Below are positions 1-8,118 of a DNA stretch of 64,000 nucleotides, piece by piece. The DNA is from Mucilaginibacter sp. (GTDB lineage Bacteria > Bacteroidota > Bacteroidia > Sphingobacteriales > Sphingobacteriaceae). The stretch's first letter is position 1. Each line of letters opens with the position of its first letter. The position numbers were made by a program, and so were the translations under genes. The stretch spans positions 1 to 64,000 of the forward strand of contig JAQBOV010000055.1 of NCBI GenBank assembly GCA_028287895.1. The letters are read 5' to 3'. The notes beneath the pieces are model-generated. The model saw only the letters and a list, made by a program, of their open reading frames with translations. It ran no database searches and was not told where the DNA came from.

Positions 1-2
1 CA

Positions 3-344
3 AGCCGGGAAGAAGGGTTTTGCAATGCATTGGTAGAGGCAGCCTATTGCCAAAGGCCAATTATCACCAGTGATATTCCCGGCCCCGGATCGCTCGACAT
101 TCCGCATACTTATAAATTCGCTTCGGAGAATGTCGCCGAATTGGAAAATGCGATGATATCGCTTATATCCTTAACCGCCGATCAGCAAAAGCAGATAACA
201 GCTGAACAAAAATCTTACGTGGAAAAAACTTTTGACCTGGACTCATGGGCTAATCAAATTTCTGGCTTGTATAAAACCATAGATAAGAATCCTAACAGTA
301 TTAAGCAAAGCGCAGGGGGAGGTATGATCAAGGCATATGCTTAA
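3..344 (+). CDS. Glycosyltransferase family 1/4, C-terminal part (truncated by window start)
   Basis: Open frame from base 3 (SREEGFCNALVEAAYCQRPIITSDIPGPGSLDI...), typical GT-B C-terminal 'EGFxNxLVEAxxxxxPI' motif; upstream part lies outside the window. Confidence 0.8.
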   Translation, partial: SREEGFCNALVEAAYCQRPIITSDIPGPGSLDIPHTYKFASENVAELENAMISLISLTADQQKQITAEQKSYVEKTFDLDSWANQISGLYKTIDKNPNSIKQSAGGGMIKAYA

Positions 345-380
345 TGCTTTTAACCCCTGTTCAATATTAACGTCTAATAC

Positions 381-415
381 AAAAAATCGTTGCAATAAGC
401 CCGGAACGATTTTTT
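381..415. terminator. Intrinsic terminator
   Basis: Perfect 11-bp stem AAAAAATCGTT (381-391) / AACGATTTTTT (405-415) with 13-nt loop and T-run, directly after the GT fragment. Confidence 0.75.
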
Positions 416-519
416 TATAAAACCTTCCGGGTTCCGACGTTATATCTCTGATTTGGATGTATATAAAAGACTTTGTCATACGCCCTGGCGATGTTATCGC
501 TTCAATCTCTTTTTTTGTC

Positions 520-527
520 TACTTTTG
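520..527 (+). promoter_or_regulatory. Bacteroidota -7 box (TACTTTTG) upstream of fcl
   Basis: Matches TAnnTTTG consensus, 82 bp upstream of the fcl start; no clear -33 box. Confidence 0.35.
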
Positions 528-608
528 CATCCGGAAAATCAATCTGTATAAAAAGAAATATTCTTTGATATTCGTAATATTACATAAAATTGGTACGAGT
601 ACGCTAAA

Positions 609-1553
609 ATGGAAAAAGACGCAAAAATATATATTGCAGGACATCGTGGCATGGTCGGTTCAGCCATACACCGCAAACTGGACAAAGAGGGTTATACCCA
701 TATAATTACCCGTCTTTCGGCAGAGCTCGACTTGCGTAATCAACAGGATGTTGCCGGATTTTTTGAGCAGGAAAAGCCTGACTATGTGTTTTTGGCTGCA
801 GCTAAAGTGGGTGGTATTGTAGCTAACAATACTTACCGTGCCGAGTTTTTATATGAAAACCTGCAGATACAGAATAATGTCATTCATTCGTCTTATTTGA
901 ATGGTGTAAAAAAGCTGATGTTCTTAGGCTCAAGCTGCATTTACCCCAAAATGGCCCCGCAGCCATTAAAAGAAGAATATCTTCTTACCGGTTTGCTGGA
1001 GCCCACTAACGAACCTTATGCTATAGCTAAAATAGCAGGCATCAAAATGTGTGATGCCTACCGTGCGCAATATGGATGCAATTATATATCGGTAATGCCA
1101 ACCAACCTTTACGGGTATAATGACAATTATCATCCGGAGAACTCTCACGTTTTACCCGCGCTGATACGCCGTTTTCATGAGGCCCGGGTACAAAACTTAC
1201 CTGATGTAACCATTTGGGGAACAGGGTCGCCAAAACGGGAGTTTTTATTTGCTGACGACCTGGCTGAAGCCTGTTACTACTTAATGCAAAATTATAGCCA
1301 GGACGGCCTGGTTAATATCGGCACGGGCGAAGATATCTCTATCAAAGATCTGGCTATATTAATAAAAGGTATTATTGGCTATGAAGGTGAGATTAAGTTT
1401 GACAGTTCAAAACCCGATGGTACACCACGCAAACTGATGGATGTCTCAAAGTTACACAGCAAAGGATGGAAGCATAAAGTTGATCTCGCCGATGGAATAA
1501 AATTAGCTTACCGGGATTTTTTATCACATCAGGCTAAACCGATTTCGAATTGA
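609..1553 (+). CDS. fcl: GDP-L-fucose synthase (GDP-4-keto-6-deoxymannose epimerase/reductase)
   Basis: [14 protein letters not shown] nucleotide-binding motif, [12 protein letters not shown], [15 protein letters not shown]; full length 314 aa. Confidence 0.95.
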   Translation: MEKDAKIYIAGHRGMVGSAIHRKLDKEGYTHIITRLSAELDLRNQQDVAGFFEQEKPDYVFLAAAKVGGIVANNTYRAEFLYENLQIQNNVIHSSYLNGVKKLMFLGSSCIYPKMAPQPLKEEYLLTGLLEPTNEPYAIAKIAGIKMCDAYRAQYGCNYISVMPTNLYGYNDNYHPENSHVLPALIRRFHEARVQNLPDVTIWGTGSPKREFLFADDLAEACYYLMQNYSQDGLVNIGTGEDISIKDLAILIKGIIGYEGEIKFDSSKPDGTPRKLMDVSKLHSKGWKHKVDLADGIKLAYRDFLSHQAKPISN

Positions 1554-1587
1554 TCCGGCGGTTGAAAAACGGAATAAAGTATTACCT

Positions 1588-2142
1588 ATGAATATCAAAT
1601 TAACGCCGCTTGAGGGTTGTGTAATAATTGAACCAGCAATATTTGGCGATGAACGTGGCTTTTTTTTCGAAAGCTTTAATCAAAAGAAATTTCTGGATCT
1701 AACCGGGCATAATACGGTATTTGTGCAGGATAACCAATCCTATTCAACAAAGGGCGTACTCCGGGGGCTTCACCTGCAAAAAGGCGCATCAGCGCAAGCC
1801 AAATTAGTGAGAGTAGTAAAAGGTGAGGTCCTGGATATTGCAGTTGATTTAAGGACAGGTTCAAAAACTTATGGGAAGCATTTTGGAGCAAGGCTATCGG
1901 AAAGCAATAATCTGCAATTGTTTATCCCGAGAGGTTTTGCTCATGGTTTCGTGGTATTAAGTGATGATGCCATATTTCAATATAAATGTGATAATTACTA
2001 TGATAAGGCTGCTGAAGGGGGCATTCATTATGCCGATCCGGGCCTGGCTATTGACTGGATATTGCCCCCGGATCAACTAATAGTGTCCTCGAAAGATGTG
2101 GAATTGCCCTATATGGATGGCACGGGCGAGTTAGGCTTTTAA
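1588..2142 (+). CDS. rfbC: dTDP-4-dehydrorhamnose 3,5-epimerase
   Basis: FFESFNQKKF, VLRGLHLQ, VVxGEVxDIAVDLR, IPRGFAHGF motifs. Confidence 0.95.
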   Translation: MNIKLTPLEGCVIIEPAIFGDERGFFFESFNQKKFLDLTGHNTVFVQDNQSYSTKGVLRGLHLQKGASAQAKLVRVVKGEVLDIAVDLRTGSKTYGKHFGARLSESNNLQLFIPRGFAHGFVVLSDDAIFQYKCDNYYDKAAEGGIHYADPGLAIDWILPPDQLIVSSKDVELPYMDGTGELGF

Positions 2143-2152
2143 ATATTAATAA

Positions 2153-3004
2153 ATGAACAATATTGTAGTTTTTGGGGCCTCAGGCCAATTGGGCCAATGT
2201 TTAAAACGTACTGCCGACGCACAGGGAATGACGGCAATTTATTTCCCGGCGGAAAGTGAAGCCGATATTTTAAATAAGGATGCGCTAAAGCAGATATTTG
2301 ATACTTATCAGCCGGCCTGGTGCATTAATTGCGCTGCCTATACCGCTGTAGATAAGGCCGAGGATAATATAGACCTGGCAAGAAAAATAAATAAAACAGG
2401 TACTGAGAATTTAAGTACTTTTTGTTTGGAATATAATACGGTTCTGATCCATACGTCAACCGATTTTGTTTTTAAAGGCGACAAAGCCGCACCCCTTAAT
2501 GAAAGCGATGTGGCAGAACCGGTAAATGTTTACGGTCTGACCAAACTGGAAGGCGAGCTGGCAGTAACAAAAACCCTGGAAAAATATTATATTTTACGTA
2601 CCAGCTGGTTATATTCCGAGTATGGCAACAATTTTGTTAAAACGATGCTTAAGTTGGGTAGTGAGAGAGATGAGCTAAAAATTATTGCTGATCAGATCGG
2701 AACACCGACCTATGCGATGGATCTTGCCCGTTGTATCTTACAGATCATATCTGCTAAAGATAAAGCTTATGGGACTTACCATTTTAGTAACGAGGGTGTG
2801 GCATCATGGTATGATTTTGCAAAGGCTATCTTTGATATTTCGGCGGCAAAAGTAAAAGTGTTGCCTATTAAAACATCCGAATATCCGTTACCGGCGGTAC
2901 GGCCGGCGTATTCAGTGATGGATAAGACAAAAATCAAACAAACATTTGGTATTGAAATCCCATATTGGCGTGATAGTTTGATCACTTGTATCAGTAAACT
3001 TTAA
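2153..3004 (+). CDS. rfbD: dTDP-4-dehydrorhamnose reductase
   Basis: [45 protein letters not shown] motifs. Confidence 0.95.
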   Translation: MNNIVVFGASGQLGQCLKRTADAQGMTAIYFPAESEADILNKDALKQIFDTYQPAWCINCAAYTAVDKAEDNIDLARKINKTGTENLSTFCLEYNTVLIHTSTDFVFKGDKAAPLNESDVAEPVNVYGLTKLEGELAVTKTLEKYYILRTSWLYSEYGNNFVKTMLKLGSERDELKIIADQIGTPTYAMDLARCILQIISAKDKAYGTYHFSNEGVASWYDFAKAIFDISAAKVKVLPIKTSEYPLPAVRPAYSVMDKTKIKQTFGIEIPYWRDSLITCISKL

Positions 3005-3012
3005 TCTACTCT

Positions 3013-3873
3013 ATGAAAGGTATTATTTTGGCGGGCGGCTCAGGAACGAGGCTTTTCCCAATCACAAAAGCGATCAGCAAACAACTGATGCCTATATACG
3101 ATAAGCCCATGATATACTACCCGTTGTCAGTATTGATGATGGCTGATATCCGCGAAATACTGATCATTACCACACCTGAAGATAGCGAAAGCTTTAAAAG
3201 GCTTTTGGGCGATGGAGGTGACGTGGGTTGCCGTTTTGAATATGCCGTACAGGCTGTCCCTAATGGTCTGGCCCAGGCTTTCGTAATAGGCGAGGAGTTT
3301 ATAGGCAAGGATAAAGTTGCGCTGATATTAGGCGACAATATTTTTTATGGCACCGGTTTTGGCGCGCTGATAAAAGAATTTAATAAGGTGGACGGCGCTG
3401 CAATATTCGCCTATAAAGTGTCAGACCCGGAACGATATGGGGTAGTAGAGTTTGATAGTGAATACAGAGCACTATCCATTGAGGAAAAACCATTGAAGCC
3501 TAAATCGCAATACGCCGTACCCGGTTTATACTTTTATGATAATGAAGTAGTGCATATTGCAAAAAATATAGAACCATCGGTACGCGGCGAATATGAGATC
3601 ACCGATGTGAATAGGGTATATCTCGAAAACAAGAGGCTATATGTAGGGGTAATGGACCGCGGCACTGCCTGGCTGGATACAGGTACCTTTGACTCGCTAA
3701 GTGATGCAACCGAATTTGTAAGGGTAATTGAAAAGCGGCAGGATACCAAAATCGGGTGTATTGAAGAAGTAGCTTTTCGTCATGGGTTTATTGACAAAAA
3801 CCAGCTAAGCGCTCTTGCGGATAAATATATTAAAAGCGGGTATGGGATGTATCTGAAAAACCTGCTTCAATAA
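3013..3873 (+). CDS. rfbA: Glucose-1-phosphate thymidylyltransferase
   Basis: [39 protein letters not shown] signature. Confidence 0.97.
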   Translation: MKGIILAGGSGTRLFPITKAISKQLMPIYDKPMIYYPLSVLMMADIREILIITTPEDSESFKRLLGDGGDVGCRFEYAVQAVPNGLAQAFVIGEEFIGKDKVALILGDNIFYGTGFGALIKEFNKVDGAAIFAYKVSDPERYGVVEFDSEYRALSIEEKPLKPKSQYAVPGLYFYDNEVVHIAKNIEPSVRGEYEITDVNRVYLENKRLYVGVMDRGTAWLDTGTFDSLSDATEFVRVIEKRQDTKIGCIEEVAFRHGFIDKNQLSALADKYIKSGYGMYLKNLLQ

Positions 3874-3910
3874 CGGAATACCGATCTGAACTCAAAGACG
3901 ACTGCAATCG

Positions 3911-4066
3911 ATGCTTCGCGGGCGTTTTAATTCTTACTATCCGCTATACACTGGTTTCAAGTTTAAGCGGCGGATAGAAACGGATGATGGTGAACGCTAT
4001 TGGCAATTCTCGGATACATACCCTTGCGGGAGGGCAACCCAATCTTCGAATAACGCATCCGGTTGA
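3911..4066 (+). CDS. Possible small ORF (51 aa), unknown
   Basis: ATG-to-TGA frame MLRGRFNSYYPLYTGFKFKRRIETDDGERYWQFSDTYPCGRATQSSNNASG; below the ORF-track cutoff; no homology known to me. Confidence 0.2.
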   Translation: MLRGRFNSYYPLYTGFKFKRRIETDDGERYWQFSDTYPCGRATQSSNNASG

Positions 4067-4219
4067 TGCCTGATTATGGCTTATACTCCGAGACTTTATA
4101 TATCTGGTGTTATCTCCTATTTACCAATCTTTTAAATTATTGGCGTATATCTTTTATGTTCAAATAGTAGCGGCGTTCTTACCGGCCACCAGAACTGCTT
4201 AGGCTGTCAATGCCAGGCG

Positions 4220-5713
4220 TCACTTATTATTTTGAATATATTGCTTGTATATTTTCTCTGCCGTATGGTAAAACTTATTTACCCGCTGAGCTAATATCCC
4301 AATTGATTCCTGGTCGGGATCAAATACGCTGTTGTATCTTGACTGTGAATAAGAATTTTGCAATAGCGTAAATATTTGAGTTCCCTCTATCGTATCAAGG
4401 TCAAACACGTTTTTTAGGTCATCGGAAAATAGCAGGGTTAACCTTAATAGTCTTGATAGGTTATGCATTTGCACCCGGTAACCTATAATTGCCTGGATCA
4501 TTGCTTTTAATACACTTTCAACCGATTGGTGCAAAAGAAAGGCAGCAAGCCTGGAATTGTTACCGGCGCTATATAATTCCGCACCTTTCAAAAACTCTTT
4601 GCCTTGTACTCCCCATCTTTCCCAATTAAATTTTGCTCTTTCTACCAAGGTTTCATTGGCTATTTCCTGATGCTCCGGCAGTATCAATTCTGATGATTGA
4701 TATACTACAACGCCCTTATCCATAACAGTAGCCCAAAAACGCCTGCCCATATTAAGCGCTTCTTTTGCACTGTTTGCTTTATGAACAATCGCATGTACGT
4801 TGCCAAGGTACTGGCAATTGTCTTCGATCTTATTACTGATTTCATGCTCGGGTGTTCTTTCTTCCTCATCAATCAGGATTAGTAAGTAAAATGTAAACGG
4901 TTTGGGATGCGTGCTTAAATGGACAATCATTTGTACAAACGAAAACCGTTTTAAAATCAAGTTTTTCAACTCTTCTAGAGCTAACTTTTCCGCTGCCGAC
5001 GGGTTAGGGGCTATCTTTCTTATTTCAATTGGATACTGTGCCTGTTCCGTTACTTCTATCTCTTTCCCGGTCTTTTTAAGTTGTGGTCGTTCCGATTCCC
5101 TTTGATGGATCAGCCAGGCTGCCGAATACAGTTTAAGCAGGTTTTCATAAACCGTAATCATGTCCTTTGCATTCAGCCCCTCAAAATCTGCCTTATTATA
5201 TAAAGCCGAATGCAGCCATTCATGAAGTAGATCCCGGTATTGTTGCGGGCTGATATTTTTAAACACTTTTTTTACTGCCTTGTAAGGTTCAAGCAGTTCT
5301 TTATGGGATAGGTTATTAGGAAAATATGCCCATTTCTGTTTTTCCACCTGTAACTGCTCATCCGTTATCTTTTCCCGGCGGTATGAATAATTTTGGTAAT
5401 GGCAATATAAAAGATATACTGCCTCCAGCAATTTCAGATTCATATCATAATCAAAAAGCAAAGTTCCGGGACCATGCCGTTCATTGTCGTAATGCTTATC
5501 ATTGATTACATAATACCGCCACTTTTTTAATTGCTTTCCGTGCCCTTTGACTGAGTCACAACTAAAAAAATCAGCCACCACTGACAATGGATCCATCATT
5601 TCAGTATGGCTCAATGTTTTTGGATAATGTTCCCAAGGTGCATAGGTTCCGAAATCCATAATATTTGATTTATGCCGGCCTGTATTAACCGGCATAACAA
5701 AATAAATCCACAA
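4220..5713 (-). CDS. HEPN-domain protein with degenerate nucleotidyltransferase-like middle region and duplicated N-terminal module
   Basis: C-terminal LAAFLLHQSVESVLKAMIQAIIGYRVQMHNLSRLL resembles HEPN (PF05168-type) helices; two ~101-aa-spaced N-terminal repeats (WEHYPKTLSHTEMMDP / WAYFPNNLSHKELLEP). Annotated start is TTG; an internal ATG (MDFGTYAPWEHYP) is a likely alternative. Confidence 0.65.
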   Translation of the reverse strand: MWIYFVMPVNTGRHKSNIMDFGTYAPWEHYPKTLSHTEMMDPLSVVADFFSCDSVKGHGKQLKKWRYYVINDKHYDNERHGPGTLLFDYDMNLKLLEAVYLLYCHYQNYSYRREKITDEQLQVEKQKWAYFPNNLSHKELLEPYKAVKKVFKNISPQQYRDLLHEWLHSALYNKADFEGLNAKDMITVYENLLKLYSAAWLIHQRESERPQLKKTGKEIEVTEQAQYPIEIRKIAPNPSAAEKLALEELKNLILKRFSFVQMIVHLSTHPKPFTFYLLILIDEEERTPEHEISNKIEDNCQYLGNVHAIVHKANSAKEALNMGRRFWATVMDKGVVVYQSSELILPEHQEIANETLVERAKFNWERWGVQGKEFLKGAELYSAGNNSRLAAFLLHQSVESVLKAMIQAIIGYRVQMHNLSRLLRLTLLFSDDLKNVFDLDTIEGTQIFTLLQNSYSQSRYNSVFDPDQESIGILAQRVNKFYHTAEKIYKQYIQNNK

Positions 5714-5738
5714 ATTTGTCGTAACGAACCATAGTCAG

Positions 5739-5751
5739 TTGTACTTTACAA
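5739..5751. promoter_or_regulatory. Inverted repeat TTGTA-CTT-TACAA in the divergent HEPN/XRE intergenic region (possible operator)
   Basis: Perfect 5-bp arms with 3-nt spacer; a second perfect palindrome ACAAATTTGT lies at 5710-5719. Confidence 0.35.
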
Positions 5752-5798
5752 TTAAAGAGTTGTTTGTTACCTTTACGTTTTAACAATACATTTGACCT

Positions 5799-6197
5799 AT
5801 GGCAGAAACCTTACACATTGGAAGAAAAATCAGCCGCATAAGAGAGTTACGCGGCATTAAACAAGAGGCGTTGGCCGCCGAGTTAGGCATTAGTCAGCAG
5901 GCTGTTTCGAAGATTGAGCAGAGTGAAAAAATTGAAGATGAAGTGTTGGAAAGAGTTTCGCAAGCTCTTGGTGTAACTTCTGATGCAGTTAAAAAATTCA
6001 ATGAAGAAGCGGCTATTAACTACTTCAATACGTTTAATGATAGCACAATTAGTGATTCCTCTTTTAATAATTTCCATTGTACATTTAACCCTATTGATAA
6101 AATAGTGGAATTGTACAATGAAAAAGTGGAGTTACTTGAACGCCTATTAAAAAGTGAGCAAGAAAAAGTCGAACTGCTTAAACAAAACAAAAGCTAA
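5799..6197 (+). CDS. XRE-family helix-turn-helix regulator with C-terminal coiled coil
   Basis: GRKISRIRELRGIKQEALAAELGISQQAVSKIEQSEKIEDEVLERVSQALGVT; C-terminal KIVELYNEKVELLERLLKSEQEKVELL heptads. Confidence 0.9.
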   Translation: MAETLHIGRKISRIRELRGIKQEALAAELGISQQAVSKIEQSEKIEDEVLERVSQALGVTSDAVKKFNEEAAINYFNTFNDSTISDSSFNNFHCTFNPIDKIVELYNEKVELLERLLKSEQEKVELLKQNKS

Positions 6198-6231
6198 CCA
6201 ATCATTTGCTCTTACTATCTGAACTTTTTAG

Positions 6232-6420
6232 TCAGGCCTGATCCATCGTCTTTTTGATTTGCTGGCTTAATCGTTCTGGTAAATACCCGCATTGATAAAA
6301 GATGCCGTTAATGAGTTCGGTAGGATCTCTGTTGTATAGACGCAGGCCGCGACAATAAATTAGCCATTCGACAAAAAAATCAAAGGCGGCAATCGATTTA
6401 TTTTCAGTCTTTTTATGTTG
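6232..6420 (-). pseudogene. N-terminally truncated coding remnant (62 codons, no ATG start)
   Basis: Open frame TAA-QHKKTENKSIAAFDFFVEWLIYCRGLRLYNRDPTELINGIFYQCGYLPERLSQQIKKTMDQA-TGA; protein-like composition, ends against the miaA 3' end; absent from the ORF track. Confidence 0.4.
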
Positions 6421-6435
6421 TTATTGATATTGAAA

Positions 6436-7356
6436 TCATTGGAGAGGTACTTCTTCAAGGATAGTATCAATCAGTAGGGGATTATCTGCCATCAGCCACT
6501 TAACCTCTTTATCTTTCCTAAACCAGGTGAGTTGCCGCTTGGCAAAGCGCCTGGTGTTTTGTTTGATAAGTTCAGTAGCAGCGTTTAAATCGGTTTTACC
6601 ATCAAAATAATCGAATAGTTCACTGTACCCTACCGTATTTAGCGCGTTGAGGTGCCGGTATGGCAAAAGTGATACGGCTTCTTCTACGAGTCCCTGTTCT
6701 ATCATGTCATCAACGCGCTGATTGATGCGCTGATATAGGAACGCTCTGGGCAAATCCAGTCCTATTTTTATGCAATGAAAGGGCCGTTTGTTCGTTACCG
6801 CTTTGCGGTAGGATGAAAAGGGTTTACCGGTGGTTTCAAACACCTCCAATGCCCTGATGAGCCGTTGCGGATTGTTAAGATCGACCTGGTTGTAATACTC
6901 AAGGTCGGCAGTTTTAAGCCGGTGCTGTAAGAACCCTATGCCTTTTTCTGCAAACTCCTGGTTGAGGAGTATCCTTATGGCTGGATCTGCAACAGGCAGA
7001 TCGTCAAAGCCTTTGGTTATTGCTTGTATGAACAGCCCCGAACCACCAGCTACAATTACCTTATCATGGGTTTTAAAAAGCTCATCAAGTAATTGCAGGC
7101 TTTGCTTTTCAAAATCACCAACGGTAAAGTTTTCAGCTATAGAGTGTGAATTAATAAAGTGATGTTTTGCGGCCGCCAGTTCTTCATCAGTTGGTTTCGC
7201 TGTACCGATGGACATTTCGCGGTAAAACTGCCGCGAATCTGCTGAAATTATTTCTGTTTTTAGCTGCTGCGCCAACTCAATGGCTATGACGGTTTTGCCA
7301 ACTGCGGTGGGGCCTTCTATTACAATTAGCGTTTTTGTTTGCTGCTCGTGATTCAT
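6436..7356 (-). CDS. miaA: tRNA dimethylallyltransferase
   Basis: VIEGPTAVGKTVIAIELAQ P-loop, ISADSRQFYREMSIGTAKP, VAGGSGLFIQA. Confidence 0.96.
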   Translation of the reverse strand: MNHEQQTKTLIVIEGPTAVGKTVIAIELAQQLKTEIISADSRQFYREMSIGTAKPTDEELAAAKHHFINSHSIAENFTVGDFEKQSLQLLDELFKTHDKVIVAGGSGLFIQAITKGFDDLPVADPAIRILLNQEFAEKGIGFLQHRLKTADLEYYNQVDLNNPQRLIRALEVFETTGKPFSSYRKAVTNKRPFHCIKIGLDLPRAFLYQRINQRVDDMIEQGLVEEAVSLLPYRHLNALNTVGYSELFDYFDGKTDLNAATELIKQNTRRFAKRQLTWFRKDKEVKWLMADNPLLIDTILEEVPLQ

Positions 7357-7422
7357 AGCTCATGGTAAAGCATTATCAAATAAAATTCTATGAACAAACG
7401 AACCACTACCTATAAGCTGAAA

Positions 7423-8082
7423 TTAATAATCGTCACCATGGAGCGGGTGGCTTTCATCTTCAAATCCTTCATTATCTGAAAACTCATTGCCAAATTCATC
7501 TTCCTCTTCTCCTTCTTCAGTCCCCAGAATGTCTTCGCTTTCTACTTCGTCCTCTGTATCGAGCACCTCCGAGAAACCTTCTTCGGCGTCTTCAGGACTA
7601 AACTCCATCTCATTCAGAAAATCAAAATCTTCACTGGCAGGAGGCAATATCGTAGGGTTAAATGCATTGCCAAATTGTTTTGGTGCTTCTCCCGTTGATT
7701 TAATAATGGCGGGATATACCGTTCCCGGGGTCTCCTCCAGAATGATCTTCAATAACTCGACATGAAAGTCAAAAGGACGGTCAAAATTGAAGGTATAATA
7801 AAATTTTTGATGAGGGTCATCTATACGGTTGCTCAACTTTACTTTGTCCATCAATGCCACGCCACGGTCAATCCTTCTTTGATTGGGTAAGTAAGTAATT
7901 TCCTCACCCTTGATCCATTGATCATTGCTGATATAAAAAGAGGAAGGAAATTCGCAATTATAACCGGTTGACTGATGTATCGCGCGATGAAGGTCCTCAA
8001 AGGTCTGATTGGATTTAACGTCAATTTCCCTTGTCACATCATCGTAATCTTCAAAAGTAACCTTGAATCTGTATAGTGCCAT
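7423..8082 (-). CDS. Plasmid pRiA4b ORF-3-like family protein with very acidic C-terminal tail
   Basis: MALYRFKVTFEDYDDVTREIDVKSNQTFEDLHRAIHQSTGY... typical of the family; C-terminal ~70 aa mostly D/E. Confidence 0.65.
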   Translation of the reverse strand: MALYRFKVTFEDYDDVTREIDVKSNQTFEDLHRAIHQSTGYNCEFPSSFYISNDQWIKGEEITYLPNQRRIDRGVALMDKVKLSNRIDDPHQKFYYTFNFDRPFDFHVELLKIILEETPGTVYPAIIKSTGEAPKQFGNAFNPTILPPASEDFDFLNEMEFSPEDAEEGFSEVLDTEDEVESEDILGTEEGEEEDEFGNEFSDNEGFEDESHPLHGDDY

Positions 8083-8118
8083 TGTATATTTAGTAATTTA
8101 CAAATTTAATGTTTTAAT

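Noticed and set aside
457-705. 82-aa ORF upstream of fcl
   Set aside because: Overlaps the fcl start in another frame and spans the candidate promoter; F/K/I-rich, likely spurious.
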